Shown: in pieces, positions 12,001 to 23,103 of the stretch
Numbering within the stretch: the stretch's first letter is position 1
How the letters are laid out: each line of letters starts with the position of its first letter
Assembly (NCBI GenBank): GCA_951394405.1
Contig: OX596343.1
Coordinates: forward strand, 310,001-374,000
Reading direction: 5' to 3'
Origin: Coprinellus micaceus
Lineage: Eukaryota; Basidiomycota; Agaricomycetes; Agaricales; Psathyrellaceae
Length of the DNA: 64,000 nucleotides
Translations under genes and position numbers: made by a program
The notes under the pieces: model-generated
Databases searched by the model: none
Told to the model about the DNA's origin: nothing
The model's input: the letters and a program-made list of their open reading frames with translations, nothing else

Positions 12001-15000
12001 CAAAGGGTACGTCGTTGCCTTGCAGTGCTGTTGACATACTACCTACCCTGTGATCTGCTCAGCAAATCGGAAGGCTTAACAAGGGGGCGCTATCGAAGAT
12101 TGAGCTGCACGTTGTCTCGAACCATGATCGCGTGGCTCACCAGCTGTTTGACTTATGGTATGAGCAGTGAGTTGGGGTACATTTTCCGGCTTTCTGCGGC
12201 TGATCCTCTCTTTAGTGTTCCAACGGAGGAACACCTCAGCCGGTTCCCGCGGAAGGCGACACCTTATCGGCAAAACGACCTTCGCGACGTCGACTGGGAC
12301 CCTCCTTTTGTGCCCGATGAGGGATCAGAACTAGGGAGTGAGCAGCAGCGAAGGGTATGGCAGCAACGGGTAGCCCGCCTCTGCCTCATCAAGGAGGTCT
12401 TCTTCCCATACCCGGATGATCTGCACGCACGAGCTGGGAAGCCCCGGCGGCAGCATGACGAACACACCGTCGAGAGGCCCTTGACGAACGCGACAATTCA
12501 CGACGTCGAAGCGGTTCTCGAATTCTGCATCGAGTACCACGCCGATGATGAGTTATTCCTCGTCTTCCAACATGTGCTCAATAATCGAGAGCTCCCAGGC
12601 GCCGAATTGGTCTCCACATATCTGGAACGGGTCCCAACGCTCGTTTTCGTCCTCCTGCGCGTCTTCTCTCCATCCGATGATTTCCACCTGCACCCAGAGG
12701 TATTGGAGCTAGGTATTGCACTCGCCATAATTCGAGCCATCGTCCGTAGCGCGAACGAAACCCGGATCGCCGCACTCGTCGCCCTCGAGAAACTCGCAGG
12801 AACCATTGCTACCATACGACTTTCCGATTACGTTGATCTGCTCATGCAAGTCGCGCTCTCCGTGCGTGCGAAGGACTTGGTGCAGGAAGTGCTCCTGGTG
12901 CTCAACGACAGTCGACTCAACCATCTCCCACAACCTCTTCCACCAAACCTAGTCTACGCGCACAAGCACGCACTCAACGTCGTGTTCGACCGCGCTGAAG
13001 AAGCAGCCGACGAATGTCCCTGCACGGATGATGGTCGGCCAAGGGCAAGGCAACAAACGCGACCGCCTCAGATCACTCTCGCTTTCAAAGATGGACCCCG
13101 CTCTCCTTTCATAATCAAGGGGGATATCCGCGTCGACGCGAAGCACTCCATCCGATTACACTCCCATGTGCGCTTGAAAGCGACATCGAAGCCGGAGAAC
13201 CAGTATATCAACACACCCGTTCTGGACGGGCAGGTCACTGTCGCCAATAAAGGAGAGTATAGGTTCAGGCTGATGCAGCCCGCGCCCCGGGAGCTGGAGA
13301 AAATTGACTGGCTGATATACGATGCAGGGAGCATAGGTCCGTGCTTCTTATTCGCATTTTTGCTTCGACGATCTCTCTTACCTGTATAAATGTAGCGACT
13401 GCCCAAGCCATGCTGGATGCCCTCAAGACGCTCATGAACGAAGGAAATTCGTGCTGTGCCTTCTACGACATCATTACTGGAGACGATTCGGACCAGGAAG
13501 CCCTTCCTTCAGCCTCAGAAGCTGACGATACTGCCGAGGATAAGGGGAAAGGAAGAGCAATAGAAGCGGGTCCTGAAGCGGGTGAGAGAGACGAAGGGAG
13601 CGATAGCGATAGCGACCAAAGACCCGACCTCAACGAACCTATCGAAATGGTAGTTCCACCAGATTCATCTTTGAATGAGAGCCAAAGGCTGGCTGTCAGA
13701 TCATGGGATGCTAGGTTGTCGCTGATTTGGGGTCCGCCTGGTAAGGTGTAACCGGTAACCTCTCGCAATGTTATAATACCGCTGACGTCGACGGTACAGG
13801 AACTGGAAAGACAACAGTGGTGGTTGACATGCTCCGCAGTATCCTGATGACGTTCAAGCCCAAAGGAAAGCTACCTAAGATCATCATGACTGCATCCACC
13901 CACAATGGTGAGCAACTCAATCCTCGCCGACCATGCATATAATACTGAACGTGTGGTAGCCGTGGACAACGTCCTCGAGCGTTTCATCCATGTCAACGCG
14001 CAAGAAAAGCTCCTGTCTGACGAGCAGATCCTGCGAGTTGCCACCGACCAGATGAAGGTCAACGAGGACTTGCATCCGTACACCCTGAACGACCGCGTTG
14101 GCGGGGACATGCATCAGAACAAAAAACTCCAGAAGCAGGCGGAGGCGAGGGTAAGGAAAGCGACTCTCGTGTTTTCGACGTGTGCAGGTATGGACTTATA
14201 CATAACTAGTTCATCACCAATTAACCCTCAACACAATCCAGGCGCTGGGCTCGGCATCCTGAGGAAGTTCGACTTCGATATTGCGGTCATCGACGAAGCG
14301 TCGCAGATAACGGAGCCGTGTGCCCTCATCCCTCTAGTTAAGGGAGTGAAGAAAGGCATCATGGTTGGGGACCAGTGAGTAGTAGCGCTTGGTAATCAGC
14401 TCAACTGGTGTTAACCCTCCATCAGTGTCCAACTAAGGCCAATGGTTCGCAAACTTGGGATGGCGCTCGAGGGAGACATATCCTTACTTGAACGGCTCTA
14501 TGCGCGGGAGGGGGACATACCCGGGCTCAAGAAGACCATGCTGGACGTCCAGTACCGGTCTCCAGAGGCTCTCAACGCCTTCCCTTCCACCGAGTTTTAC
14601 CAGGGTCGTCTGAGGACATCGCCAAGGAACGAAGCCAAGTTGGACGTCTTGAGAGGGTTGCCATTTCCATGGCCTGAGCTAGACGGATCCATCGTGCCTA
14701 CAGTTTTCATCGACTGTCCCGACGAAGAAGATTTTGGCGGCCGTTCGAAAACTAACGAGGGCCAAGTCAGGGTAGTCCTCAAGGCTGTCGAGCTTCTAAA
14801 GCCTTCGTCGCTCGGTCCCGATGTGGTCCCTCCTTCCATCACCATCCTTTCCCCGTACCGAGGCCAAATTCAGAAGATAAAGTCGCGCGTGCCATCTTCT
14901 ATCCCAGTTGCGACCGTCGACTCGTTTCAAGGGAGGGAGAGTGACATCATCATCTTCTCGACAGTGAGATCCAACGCAGATGGAGAGATTGGTTTCTTGG

Positions 15001-15188
15001 AGGACCACCGGAGGTTGAATGTGATGTGGACGCGAGCGAGGATCGCTCTGGTTGTCGTTGGCCATAGGGTCACCTTGACTCAAAACAGTGATCTGTGGAA
15101 GAGAGCCCTGGGCGCTTGTCGGAAACCGTCGAACCCCAGTCTTTTCGACCCTCCTCCTGCACAGGAGGAGACAGGGAAGACGCCGTAG
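9057..15188 (+). CDS. RNA-dependent RNA polymerase fused to superfamily 1 helicase
   Basis: Fifteen exons (9057-9410, 9460-9562, 9615-9828, 9881-10497, 10552-10683, 10738-10793, 10846-11652, 11710-12006, 12063-12157, 12216-13336, 13396-13740, 13800-13907, 13960-14187, 14242-14374, 14426-15188) sum to 1,791 codons with every junction in frame. Residues about 60-750 are a cellular, RNAi-type RdRP (RDR/QDE-1 family). Landmarks are FSDGCG, QIRYLGYKGVL, NPCLHPGD and the catalytic loop SGGDLDGDEF, with DLDGD at about 471-475. A middle region includes an acidic, probably disordered linker near residues 1290-1345. From about 1355 a Upf1/SMUBP2/ZNFX1-like helicase follows: Walker A GPPGTGKTT (split by an intron at 13741-13799), DEASQ, GDHVQLRP, QYRS, VDSFQGRESD and LNVMWTRAR. 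The TTG-initiated upstream frame has no ATG before 9057. RdRPs of this family make double-stranded RNA for Dicer; the fused helicase likely unwinds or moves along the template. There is no N-terminal extension before the polymerase domain. Confidence 0.92.
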
Positions 15189-15239
15189 AAGCAAACTAAG
15201 TAGGGCCCAGCCGTAATGTTTACTCGCCTGGAGTAGCTA

Positions 15240-16727
15240 TTACATTTGTGTAAATGGAGAGACGATATGAAATCGTATGGTATCCTTGGCCTTGGGATGC
15301 TCCGCCCTGAGGGCGTTAGGAACGTCGGCCGAGTACAGCTTGGTCCTGTCGATAAATGCATCGACCACGAACTGACCCACGCCGGAAGGCGCATCGCCAG
15401 AGCTCCCAAACTGCATGGCACGCTTCGACCGGGAATGGAACATGTCCCAAAAGTCCTTCCTTTCGCCAGATTTCATACCCCAGACCCATGTTGAAAGTCG
15501 AGTCAGCTTTGGGAGGAGTGGTGCCTTCGTTGCATCCTCATCGACTTTCAGCATTCGAAAAACTTTGCTGTCGTACTGGGCTTGATACTTCAGGTGCTGA
15601 AGTTGGTCTAAGAGACTTAGGCAGCCGTTGAATTCGTCTAAGTTTTCAATGGACCCGCACGATATGCTGAGCATTCGAAGGGACTTCAGCGACTCGAAGG
15701 TGTCCTTCCATGATTCCAGGATGGGATCGTTCACAATCGTTTCTCGCAACCGGAGTTCGAGGCTCTGCAACTTCGGAGTTTGCAAGCCGCGAAGCACCGT
15801 TTGAAGTAAGAAGTACTGCCCATTTAGAGCAAGGCACTCTAGTTCCTCGAGGGTGCAGTTGTCGTTGGGGTTGATATCCCTAATAGCATTCGCGGACACA
15901 AAGCCATTGAGGATGAAGCCACCCCGTCCCCCATTGGTCGCCATGAAGAATCTCCCTCGCTTGAGCTTGGGGCAACATCGAAGGAGATACCTGAGGGCAT
16001 AAGCGTCGACTCCTTCGTTACTATCGCCGACCTCAATTCCCGTCAAACTCGCGAATGACACGGGGAAAAGGAAAGGGCTAGCGGGGCTGACATCGTAGTG
16101 CACGCTGGCCAAAGAGGGCAGCTGGTTGAATGAATGACATGGAAGGGTAATGCGGCCCGCAATATCGCGGGTGCCGACGAGCTCCAAGCACTTTGTAGAC
16201 ACGAACCGAGACCATGCGGTGGATTCCAAGAGAATGGGGTTGTCACTGTGAACTCGAAGCAGTTCAATCCTGGAGCCTGCTCTGTCGGCGATGGACTCGA
16301 GGATCGTGTGGTAGTAGGGGCCATCGGAGGGGTGTGGAAAGTGGGTATTCGTTCGGAGGCATATGGAGAAGGGAAGAGGATTGGAGCGTTCCACCCATTG
16401 CTTGAGGTAAAGCAAGCTTTGTCGTGGATGTCTGCTGCTGTGCAAGGGAATCCCGATGTCGAACAGGAAACGGTTCCATAGGTGGGGGAGCTGGAGTGAA
16501 ATTCGCCGCCAGTTGCCGCAAACTTGAGAAATCGCGGTCTGGGGCGATGATTTGGCGGGAGTCCACTCATCTCTGTCTGTCCCTCCCACCACCTCAAGGA
16601 AGACGACCTCCAAGAGCTCCGAGGGTAGAAGCCGGATTGGTGACATCGAGTTGCAGGCAAGGTCTAGCCTGTTCTCTGCCTCGGCAATGTCGGCTCGAAC
16701 TTGTGCGAGCCGGACCATGATCTCCAT
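15240..16727 (-). CDS. F-box-like domain protein
   Basis: A single open exon, 495 residues if started at the ATG at 16727. It has the common basidiomycete plan: a short N-terminal helical or coiled-coil stretch (MEIMVRLAQVRADIAEAE), then an F-box-like core (PIRLLPSELLEVVFLEV), then a conserved ISQVCGNWRRISLQLPHLW segment and a long leucine-rich-like C-terminal half with many LxxLxxL stretches. Such proteins are presumed substrate adaptors of SCF ubiquitin ligases; the family is highly expanded and its substrates are unknown. The open frame continues 114 bp upstream without an ATG to a possible acceptor near 16862, so an extra 5' exon lengthening the coiled coil is possible. The gene converges on the RdRP-helicase gene, with 51 bp between stops. 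Confidence 0.85.
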   Translation of the reverse strand: MEIMVRLAQVRADIAEAENRLDLACNSMSPIRLLPSELLEVVFLEVVGGTDRDEWTPAKSSPQTAISQVCGNWRRISLQLPHLWNRFLFDIGIPLHSSRHPRQSLLYLKQWVERSNPLPFSICLRTNTHFPHPSDGPYYHTILESIADRAGSRIELLRVHSDNPILLESTAWSRFVSTKCLELVGTRDIAGRITLPCHSFNQLPSLASVHYDVSPASPFLFPVSFASLTGIEVGDSNEGVDAYALRYLLRCCPKLKRGRFFMATNGGRGGFILNGFVSANAIRDINPNDNCTLEELECLALNGQYFLLQTVLRGLQTPKLQSLELRLRETIVNDPILESWKDTFESLKSLRMLSISCGSIENLDEFNGCLSLLDQLQHLKYQAQYDSKVFRMLKVDEDATKAPLLPKLTRLSTWVWGMKSGERKDFWDMFHSRSKRAMQFGSSGDAPSGVGQFVVDAFIDRTKLYSADVPNALRAEHPKAKDTIRFHIVSPFTQM

Positions 16728-17342
16728 GATATCTTCCTGAAGCTGTGCGTCTTCTCGCTTCAGAGCACTGGCGTGGTCACGATAGTGCTTCGCCACCTTG
16801 GATAATTGTGCGCGCTTGGAGGGTATATCACCCCTAGTCACATCTTGTATGAGAGGATAGAGAGATCCCTATACGATTACGAGTTATAGTCAGCCATCTA
16901 CTCCTCCAATGATGGTAGAGGAGACGTGTCACCGAGAGCGGGTCGCCTTTGGCGAAGGCCGTGATTAGACGTTGCACGGTGTTTCGATTCGAAGAACATG
17001 AAACAATGTGAGAGGCGTTATTATATACGGCTTCTGGGTAGACTTCTGTGTATCTCCCTTCAGATTTCCCGGACACAGATGGAGCCATCGCCTTCGCTCA
17101 CCATACCCTGTCGAAGATAGCCGAATCAGTTCTCCCTGAGACGCATTTACCATTGGATTGGTAGAACATCCACTCACGTATACAATTTTGAGGAATTTCT
17201 TGTGACATATCAAGCTACGAGGACCCGCAAAGTCGATGTAAGGGTTCAAGGGCGTGACGAACAGCATCATCGTGGTTCATGGATAGGGGCTTTCAGATGG
17301 GATCATTCCGACACCGGGAGGACGTATGGGAGTTGGAAAGCC

Positions 17343-17430
17343 GGTTGTCGGTCTGTCGGTATGTCGGTCTGTCTGTCGGGCGTCAGGGGTCATTGTCAGG
17401 TGCCGTTTGTACGATGTCCTGTGTAAGCAG
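17343..17430. repeat. TGTCGG-rich degenerate repeat tract
   Basis: The tract repeats TGTCGG/TGTCTG words in quick succession (for example GTCGGTCTGTCGGTATGTCG), then more widely spaced GTC words. The reverse-complement theme recurs near 18080-18210, so the two may be inverted parts of one degraded element. No clean terminal repeats or target duplication were found. Confidence 0.4.
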
Positions 17431-18079
17431 GTCCAATCGCACGAAGGTGTGCCAGAGTCGGGAGGGGCAGGGCAGGGCTAAGCACTGGACCCTAACCTTA
17501 GAGTCCCAATATTGATGATACCCCTATTTGCTCGGACTTTGGGCGCTTCTTTATTGTTTTTCTTGCTTCTGAACCACAACATGAACATTATACGAACGTT
17601 TCACCACTGTCTACTATCTCTAAGTGTCCAGGACCAAAAGTCCGTTAAGTTTAAGCACCTACTTCGCTTATCACACACTCTACTCGGCTCAAGGACAACA
17701 TCCTCCCTCAGCCCACAACTCACTTACCGACCATCCCTCCTTCCGCTTTGTCTCGGCCATCCAGGCATTTCTCTCTGAAGCATTCCCTCTACAACCAGGG
17801 GTTATGCCTGACCTGGAAGGCACTGCGAACGGTGGTATGGAATCCTGCCACCATGTCAGCATTTAAGCCGTGTGTCCGCACACCTCCGGCACGGCCATAA
17901 AGTTGGATTAAGTATGTGTCGATTTCAAGCTCTCTACAGGGTATAATGACTCGAGTCAACATATTTTCTAGCCTGATGTATCGGAGCGCCAGCATCATCG
18001 ACGTCGATGCAAACGAGCCATGGTGGAAGGGAGGGCAAAAGGAAGGCGATCGGCGCGCTGGAGAGCGATCGCCCTAGGG

Positions 18080-18215
18080 ACCAGTCGACAGCAGGCCAAC
18101 GGACAGTCGCGGACACTCGACACCTCCCCAAATCCACAATTCTGCCGGCCGGACAAAGGACAGGACCATCCGACAGCAGACACACCCCGGACAATCGGAC
18201 ATCGGACTGTATTGA
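18080..18215. repeat. GGACA/CCGACA-rich degenerate repeat tract
   Basis: At least six GGACA or CCGACA words occur in about 135 bp, in the opposite sense to the tract near 17343. The tract may be subterminal sequence of a decayed mobile element. Confidence 0.4.
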
Positions 18216-18852
18216 CTTTCTGAATATCATATATTCTGGACACCGGTACCCCATCCGGCTGCGAGCCCCTGACCGTGACTGCCCTCGCACTACCACCGTG
18301 TTCGAGGCTCTCGAAGTTCATGAAGATTGGTTCGAATGGGACCTGGAGGTATGATATATTGTGTGATATTTCTGCTGCAGGACCCAATCCGCCCCTCGAA
18401 TCTACAAAAAATGTTCCACCCAAGGTCCAAATTTCCAAACGGTGGTCGTTGATATCCTAGCCGAGTTGTGCTCTGGTCTTCTCCGGACAGTGCCTGGGGG
18501 TATCAGCGGTATGCTGCAAGCACGTCTTGGGCAAGCAAGCCGGTCGGTCACTCGGCATTTGACCGACGAGCTTTCTTGCACAAGGGGTGACTGGAGCTTG
18601 CGATGCATTCGAAGAGACCGATGACTTGCTTGACTTCTACATGGCCGACTTCTTCCTTCGAGTCATCTCAGCTGAGGCGCCGATTACGGCTTCCGTGTGC
18701 GCGTCTCGTGTATGATATCCCAGGGCTAAAGAGGACCCGAATCCCCTGGCACAGATGGCGCATTTGTAAGAACGAACAGGGTGATCTGGCTGGATTTGAA
18801 GGTGCTGTGGGGTTCAACCAGAATACTCAGCCCTGCATTCGGCTTCCTTGGG

Positions 18853-19348
18853 TCAAGTGAGGTGCATGGTATTGGGACGTACTGTGGTGACGCCAACGAA
18901 TTTTGGTGCAGCTGCGGTAGCTCGATGTGGCCCTATTGTGGTCGTAACCCCCTGCAGCGTTCGGGGCTTGACCACAGGGATCTTCGATTGTGGGCTGACC
19001 GGGGGGTTGGACCCCGCGACGACCAACCCCTTCAAAGAACGTTTAGTGGTCGTTGAAGGGAGAGAGGTATTGGCTGGGATAGAAGCCTTGGTGCGCTTTC
19101 GAGGGCTCCGACGAGAGGGACAGACGTGCTATACAATTCAGTTCATGGTAAGGACGTAGATCCAATCGGAGGATCTCCAATACACGCACCTTGCTCTGCT
19201 CATCCTCATTATTGAAGAGCAGCTTACATGGTTCGCACGAGAGAGGGGCATAGAAGTGGTGGATTCTATCGAGGCAGTGAGCAAGTAGATCCGGGAATGA
19301 ACCGAACCTGTTCTCGCAGGTCAAGCAAACGAGGACATCATCGAGCAT
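18853..19348 (-). CDS. Small zinc-finger-like protein
   Basis: Two exons (19348-19190 and 19128-18853, intron 61 nt with GTGCGT donor and TAG acceptor) encode 144 residues. The start MLDDVLVCLTC was chosen because it directly precedes the first finger. Finger 1 has Cys-x2-Cys followed by FGSFPDLLAHCLDRIHH, the usual C2H2 layout. Finger 2, CEPCKLLFNNEDEQSK, continues across the splice into HVCPS, so it is a partial or C2HC-like finger. The rest is Ser/Thr/Pro/Lys-rich. The in-frame continuity of about 270 nt after the splice is the main support. The frame is open upstream to 19447, so a longer N-terminus is possible. Small orphan zinc-finger proteins of this type are common in agaricomycetes; nucleic-acid binding is inferred only. 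Confidence 0.5.
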
Positions 19349-20105
19349 CCTGGGCGGTGGACGAAGTGGCTTCGAGTAAGGCAGAGGGGACCTGAATGTG
19401 CATACTATATACCAGGTAACGGTGGATCGTTGCAGGAAGGGAGTCACAACGCAGCGCAGTCTTCGCCCACAACAGTCTCAACTGACGTCTTCGAAGCTGC
19501 GCACTATAAGCGCCGCCTCTCTCCTGACCTCATGGCGTCCTCTGAGGTGCCCTAGTCTCCCGTAGTCAGACTGACAATGATGTATGTCGCTATTTACCTT
19601 TCACTGCGTTACAGGGACAACATCATAGTAGAGGTGCCCACTACCCAACTTGATGTACCTCGGGCCGCCTAGCTAAGAAGACAAATTCCTGAACACGAAA
19701 GGTGGATGTCGTGTGGCGGAAGACAAGGGACGACTCCAGCCCCGCCGGAGTCAATGATACGGGCGCTTAAATGATAATATAGCGTAAAAACATATTCATA
19801 AAGTTACGAGAGACGCATAGATAGTGTACAATAGTAGCGGTTGGGGGAGGGACAAGTGTGAGAGGGGTTAAATTATAAGGCGTCAAACGGCCCCAGGTTA
19901 TACGAGAAGGTGAAGGAAGGCGGCCTACGAAAGAGTGATGTGTGAAGAGAGGGACAACACGCAACAGCGTAACACAAAGGGCGGAGGGGTTTTCGGAGCA
20001 GAACCAATAATTTAAGTCCGTCGTTAGTCATTAGTCATTAACTCGTGTTTCGCATCTAGAAATGAAACCCGTTTCGAAGCATCGTTGGCCGTACCCAGAC
20101 GTGGA
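19349..20105. other. Intergenic, no gene seen
   Basis: Contains the 5' flank of the zinc-finger gene and the 3' flank of the proline-rich gene. There is an AT-rich patch at about 19770-19800. Nothing else recognisable. Confidence 0.5.
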
Positions 20106-23103
20106 TCATGCGGCGGAGAATGCCTGCTTCAACGCGCTGCGTCTTGGGACCTTGGGCACTCGCCTATGCTCCATATCGATCCTGACCCCCTCCTCGTTTT
20201 GCCACCCTTCGCCGGGCTCGGGGTAATCGTCGAGCTCGGGTGGGTACTGTCCGTCTGGAGGTGGCGGTCGGAACATGCCATCGTTCGTCCAGAGCTGATC
20301 CCTGCAAGAATAGGCAACTTTAGCATCGAGACAAGGGAGAGGGAATGCGGATGCACTTACCCTCTACGGTTGAACCAACCTTTCCTCTTCGGCGGTGGAA
20401 GAATGGGGCTGGGGCAGATAAGATCCTCATTCCACCTTACGTTCCTCGACCCTCCCAGTCCCCGCTGATAATCCTGTTCCTCCTGGTGCTGCGCCCTGAA
20501 CCCTCTCGCCGTGGCCGAGCCCGATTCCCCATCCGAATACCTCCTCTGAGGCTCAGGGTGAGGTGGGTACGGCTGCTGCTGTTGCTGCCCAGCTGGAGTT
20601 TGCAGCCCTTGGTGGTGAGCCACGTATTGCTGTCCAGTCTTCGGGTCGTATCGCACGCCAGGAGGTGAGAGAACGGGTCGGTCGCCATCCGACAGCCTCC
20701 TGAAGGGTGGTGCGGGTGGATGGACGTTCTCCAGTTGTCCAGGAGCCTCGGGGGGTGAACGATGGCCACGATGGTCGGGATATGATGGAGTCGTCGGGGT
20801 CGGGATTGATGCGTGAGTGGCGTTTTGGAGGGTACCGGAGGTGGCAGCCGTCGCGATCGTGGCCATCGAGCCGGCATCTGAGATGGAGACGGACATCTTG
20901 CGACGACGGTAAGTAGGGGGGGCCTCGGGGCCCTGAGGTGCGGACGCCATCGGTGGCACGGGGACGGGGCCAGAGGGAGGGGTCTGTTCGGGATGTCTAG
21001 GCACGCGGTCGGAGATATGGAGGGACGACATTGAGAGGTCGGCAGGGTTCGCCATTCGGGATTGGGGAGGAGGGAGAGGCGTGGTAGGGGGCATGTTGGA
21101 CATCGATGCTGTTCGTGTACGAGCGGACATTTCCGGAGGAGATGAAGACGGCGGTGGGTAAGAGGGAGCCCGGCCAGGGGGTGTGTACTTGAGAGGCTGG
21201 TTGGGAGGGGATGGTGGAGAGGATCGAACGAAAGGCACGGTCGACTGTTGCTGCTGGATCGAAGCGTCGTCGACGTAGACGCTGCCTCTTCGAACCGGCG
21301 GCCCACGATGGGAACTAGGAGGGTAGTAGTCCCTATCTCGCTCCCTGTCGCGTTCCCTATCACGTTCCCTATCCCTATCGCGCTCCCGCTCCCGCTCCCT
21401 ATTCCTGTCCCTGGAGGGGTACTCCGCCCCTCTGGCGGTCGATCCCGACCCCGAACTCGACCCCGACGAGGAAGAGTACGACAGTGCGCTCTCCATCGCG
21501 CCGTTGTTCGGGTACGAGGTGTTGGTCTGCCTGGGCTCCCTCCTCGGGGCACCGTCTCGTTCCCTCGGATATCGGTCGTCGTCCGAGCGCATGGAGAGAT
21601 CCATCGAGCGGTCGGGCGGGGAGTACCTCTGATGGTGTCCGGCACCAGCAGACGCCGGGATGGGGTTAGAGCCCGATCGGTCCCTAGAGGGGCCCATGCT
21701 GGGTTGACGCGCCATAGCCGGAGGCGAAGCTGATCCTTGTCGGCGGTCTTGACGGTCGTACGAATACTGCCCATCCCGAGGGGCAGATGGCAAATTATGC
21801 TTTATGTTTGTATACGACGAATTAGGGCTGTACTGCTGCTGTTGTGGGAGATGCTGCTGGTGGGATGTGGGTGTGGTAGAAGGAAGAGTGAAGTAGTCTT
21901 CTGGACCGGGCGCATAGGTGGGTGGGGTGGTGGACAGCATGGACGAGTTCGCTTGCTGGGAGGGAGAGCGGCGCATCTGCGAAGTAGACGGACCGTACGC
22001 ATGTGCAGACTGGTTCGGGATCGGCTGCGAGCGGCGCATGTCGTGCCTTGAGGCAGGACGCTCCGGCGTCGGATAAGGCTGCTGCTGCGCCTGCTGCTGG
22101 GGTGGTGATGCACTGCGGCTGCGGCTACCAATGGGCTGCGGCACCTGAGCATGCATGGCCTCCGGGCTGCTATGGAGGTACGTAGCATCGGTAAAGATGG
22201 GTTGCTGACCGGCAGCGGGGGCTGCAGGGGCCCTTTGTGGCATAGGGTTAATGGGGATGGACGTAGGGACAGGGTTCATAGGCGTGTGGGATCCAGGAGG
22301 AGAGGCACGCGGCTGAGAGTCAGTCGAAGGATTGGGGCTTGACGAATAGTAAGAGCCGGTTGATACTGAGTTATGCTGAGCATTGGCGATGGCGATCTGT
22401 TCGCGGTTGTCGAGTGACGATTCCGAGGGTGTTCTAAGGACATCGGTTAATCAAGGCAATCAAGGTTCAATGAAAGATAGGGTATGTACCGGTTCATGGC
22501 TGCGAACATGTGGGGTGGAAATGCCGGGCCAGCGCTGAGTCGAGGTCCGGGGCCAGCCGAGGGTGACCTGAACTGTTCTTCGGTTGGGGAGGGGCCGCCA
22601 TTGAAGACGATAGAGTTGCGCCGGGAGTGAGAGGGCTCGACGGGCGATGGTTCCAAGGAGGAGGTTTCAGTCCCGGGAGTATCCACTCCTCTCAACGTGA
22701 CGGTACTGCTGATGGACTCAGTCGGGGATGCTTGGGAGCTAAACTCGGAAGTGGAGAGGAGGTCCGACTTGGAACCTTGAGATTGTTGATAGATGAACGT
22801 GTCAAGTGCGCCGGTAGGATAGATGTTGAAATTGGGAGCAACACGCGTGGGAGGAGGCGCCGGGATGGAGACTGGAACAGGTTTTGGCTCGTAGCCTCGA
22901 GACAAATTAGAAGGAGCGGTGTTAAGCCTGGGAGGCTGAGCTGGGTGGGGGTGGGGAGGGGAATATCGATCGTCGTAGCGTGTAGGCGCGGCATAGGGCG
23001 CCTGCTGTGGCATAGACGGGCGGTATCCGACGGCATCCATCTTCATCGGACCGACGTTGTTTGCGGGGGGATAGTACGAGCCAAAACCTGGCTTTTGATA
23101 CAT
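20106..23103 (-). CDS. Large disordered Pro/Gln/Ser-rich protein with conserved C-terminal motif
   Basis: Three exons (23103-22490, 22433-20361, 20301-20106) encode 960 residues starting MYQKPGFGSYYPP. Almost the whole chain is low complexity: proline-, serine- and glutamine-rich with poly-Q patches, and a striking alternating Arg-Glu/Arg-Asp run at about 21330-21415. The C-terminus is different. NVRWNEDLICPSP, then GWFNRRGDQLWTNDG, FRPPPPDGQYP and YPEPGEGWQNEEGVRIDM look conserved and resemble the end of a protein I recall from many basidiomycetes, with no assigned function. No catalytic domain is visible. An additional upstream exon is possible: an ATG at about 23274 opens MFASMHPTPSSAGPKYG just after an acceptor-like AG, but I could not splice it in frame. 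The gene is divergent from CFT1. Confidence 0.75.

Larger units (their letters stand above)
16728..18852. other. Gene-poor region with repeat-like sequence
   Basis: About 2.1 kb without a gene I can support. It holds the 5' side of the F-box gene, a TGTCGG-rich tract near 17343-17378 and a GGACA/CCGACA-rich tract near 18080-18210. Many short open frames are present, none with recognisable domains. The composition and the repeated words suggest old transposon or repeat debris. Confidence 0.45.

Noticed and set aside
16965..17270. Minus-strand open frame with a possible splice (MMLFVTPLNPYIDFAGPRS)
   Set aside because: After the GTGAGT donor no continuation gives a sensible protein or joins the F-box gene in frame.
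17789..17998. Short minus-strand frame containing GRAGGVRTHGLNADMV
   Set aside because: Isolated, no start or splice context, lies in repeat-like DNA; a chance frame or relic.
20437..21774. A 445-codon minus-strand open frame
   Set aside because: It is a shifted frame inside the Pro/Gln-rich gene; low-complexity codons remove stops in other frames.
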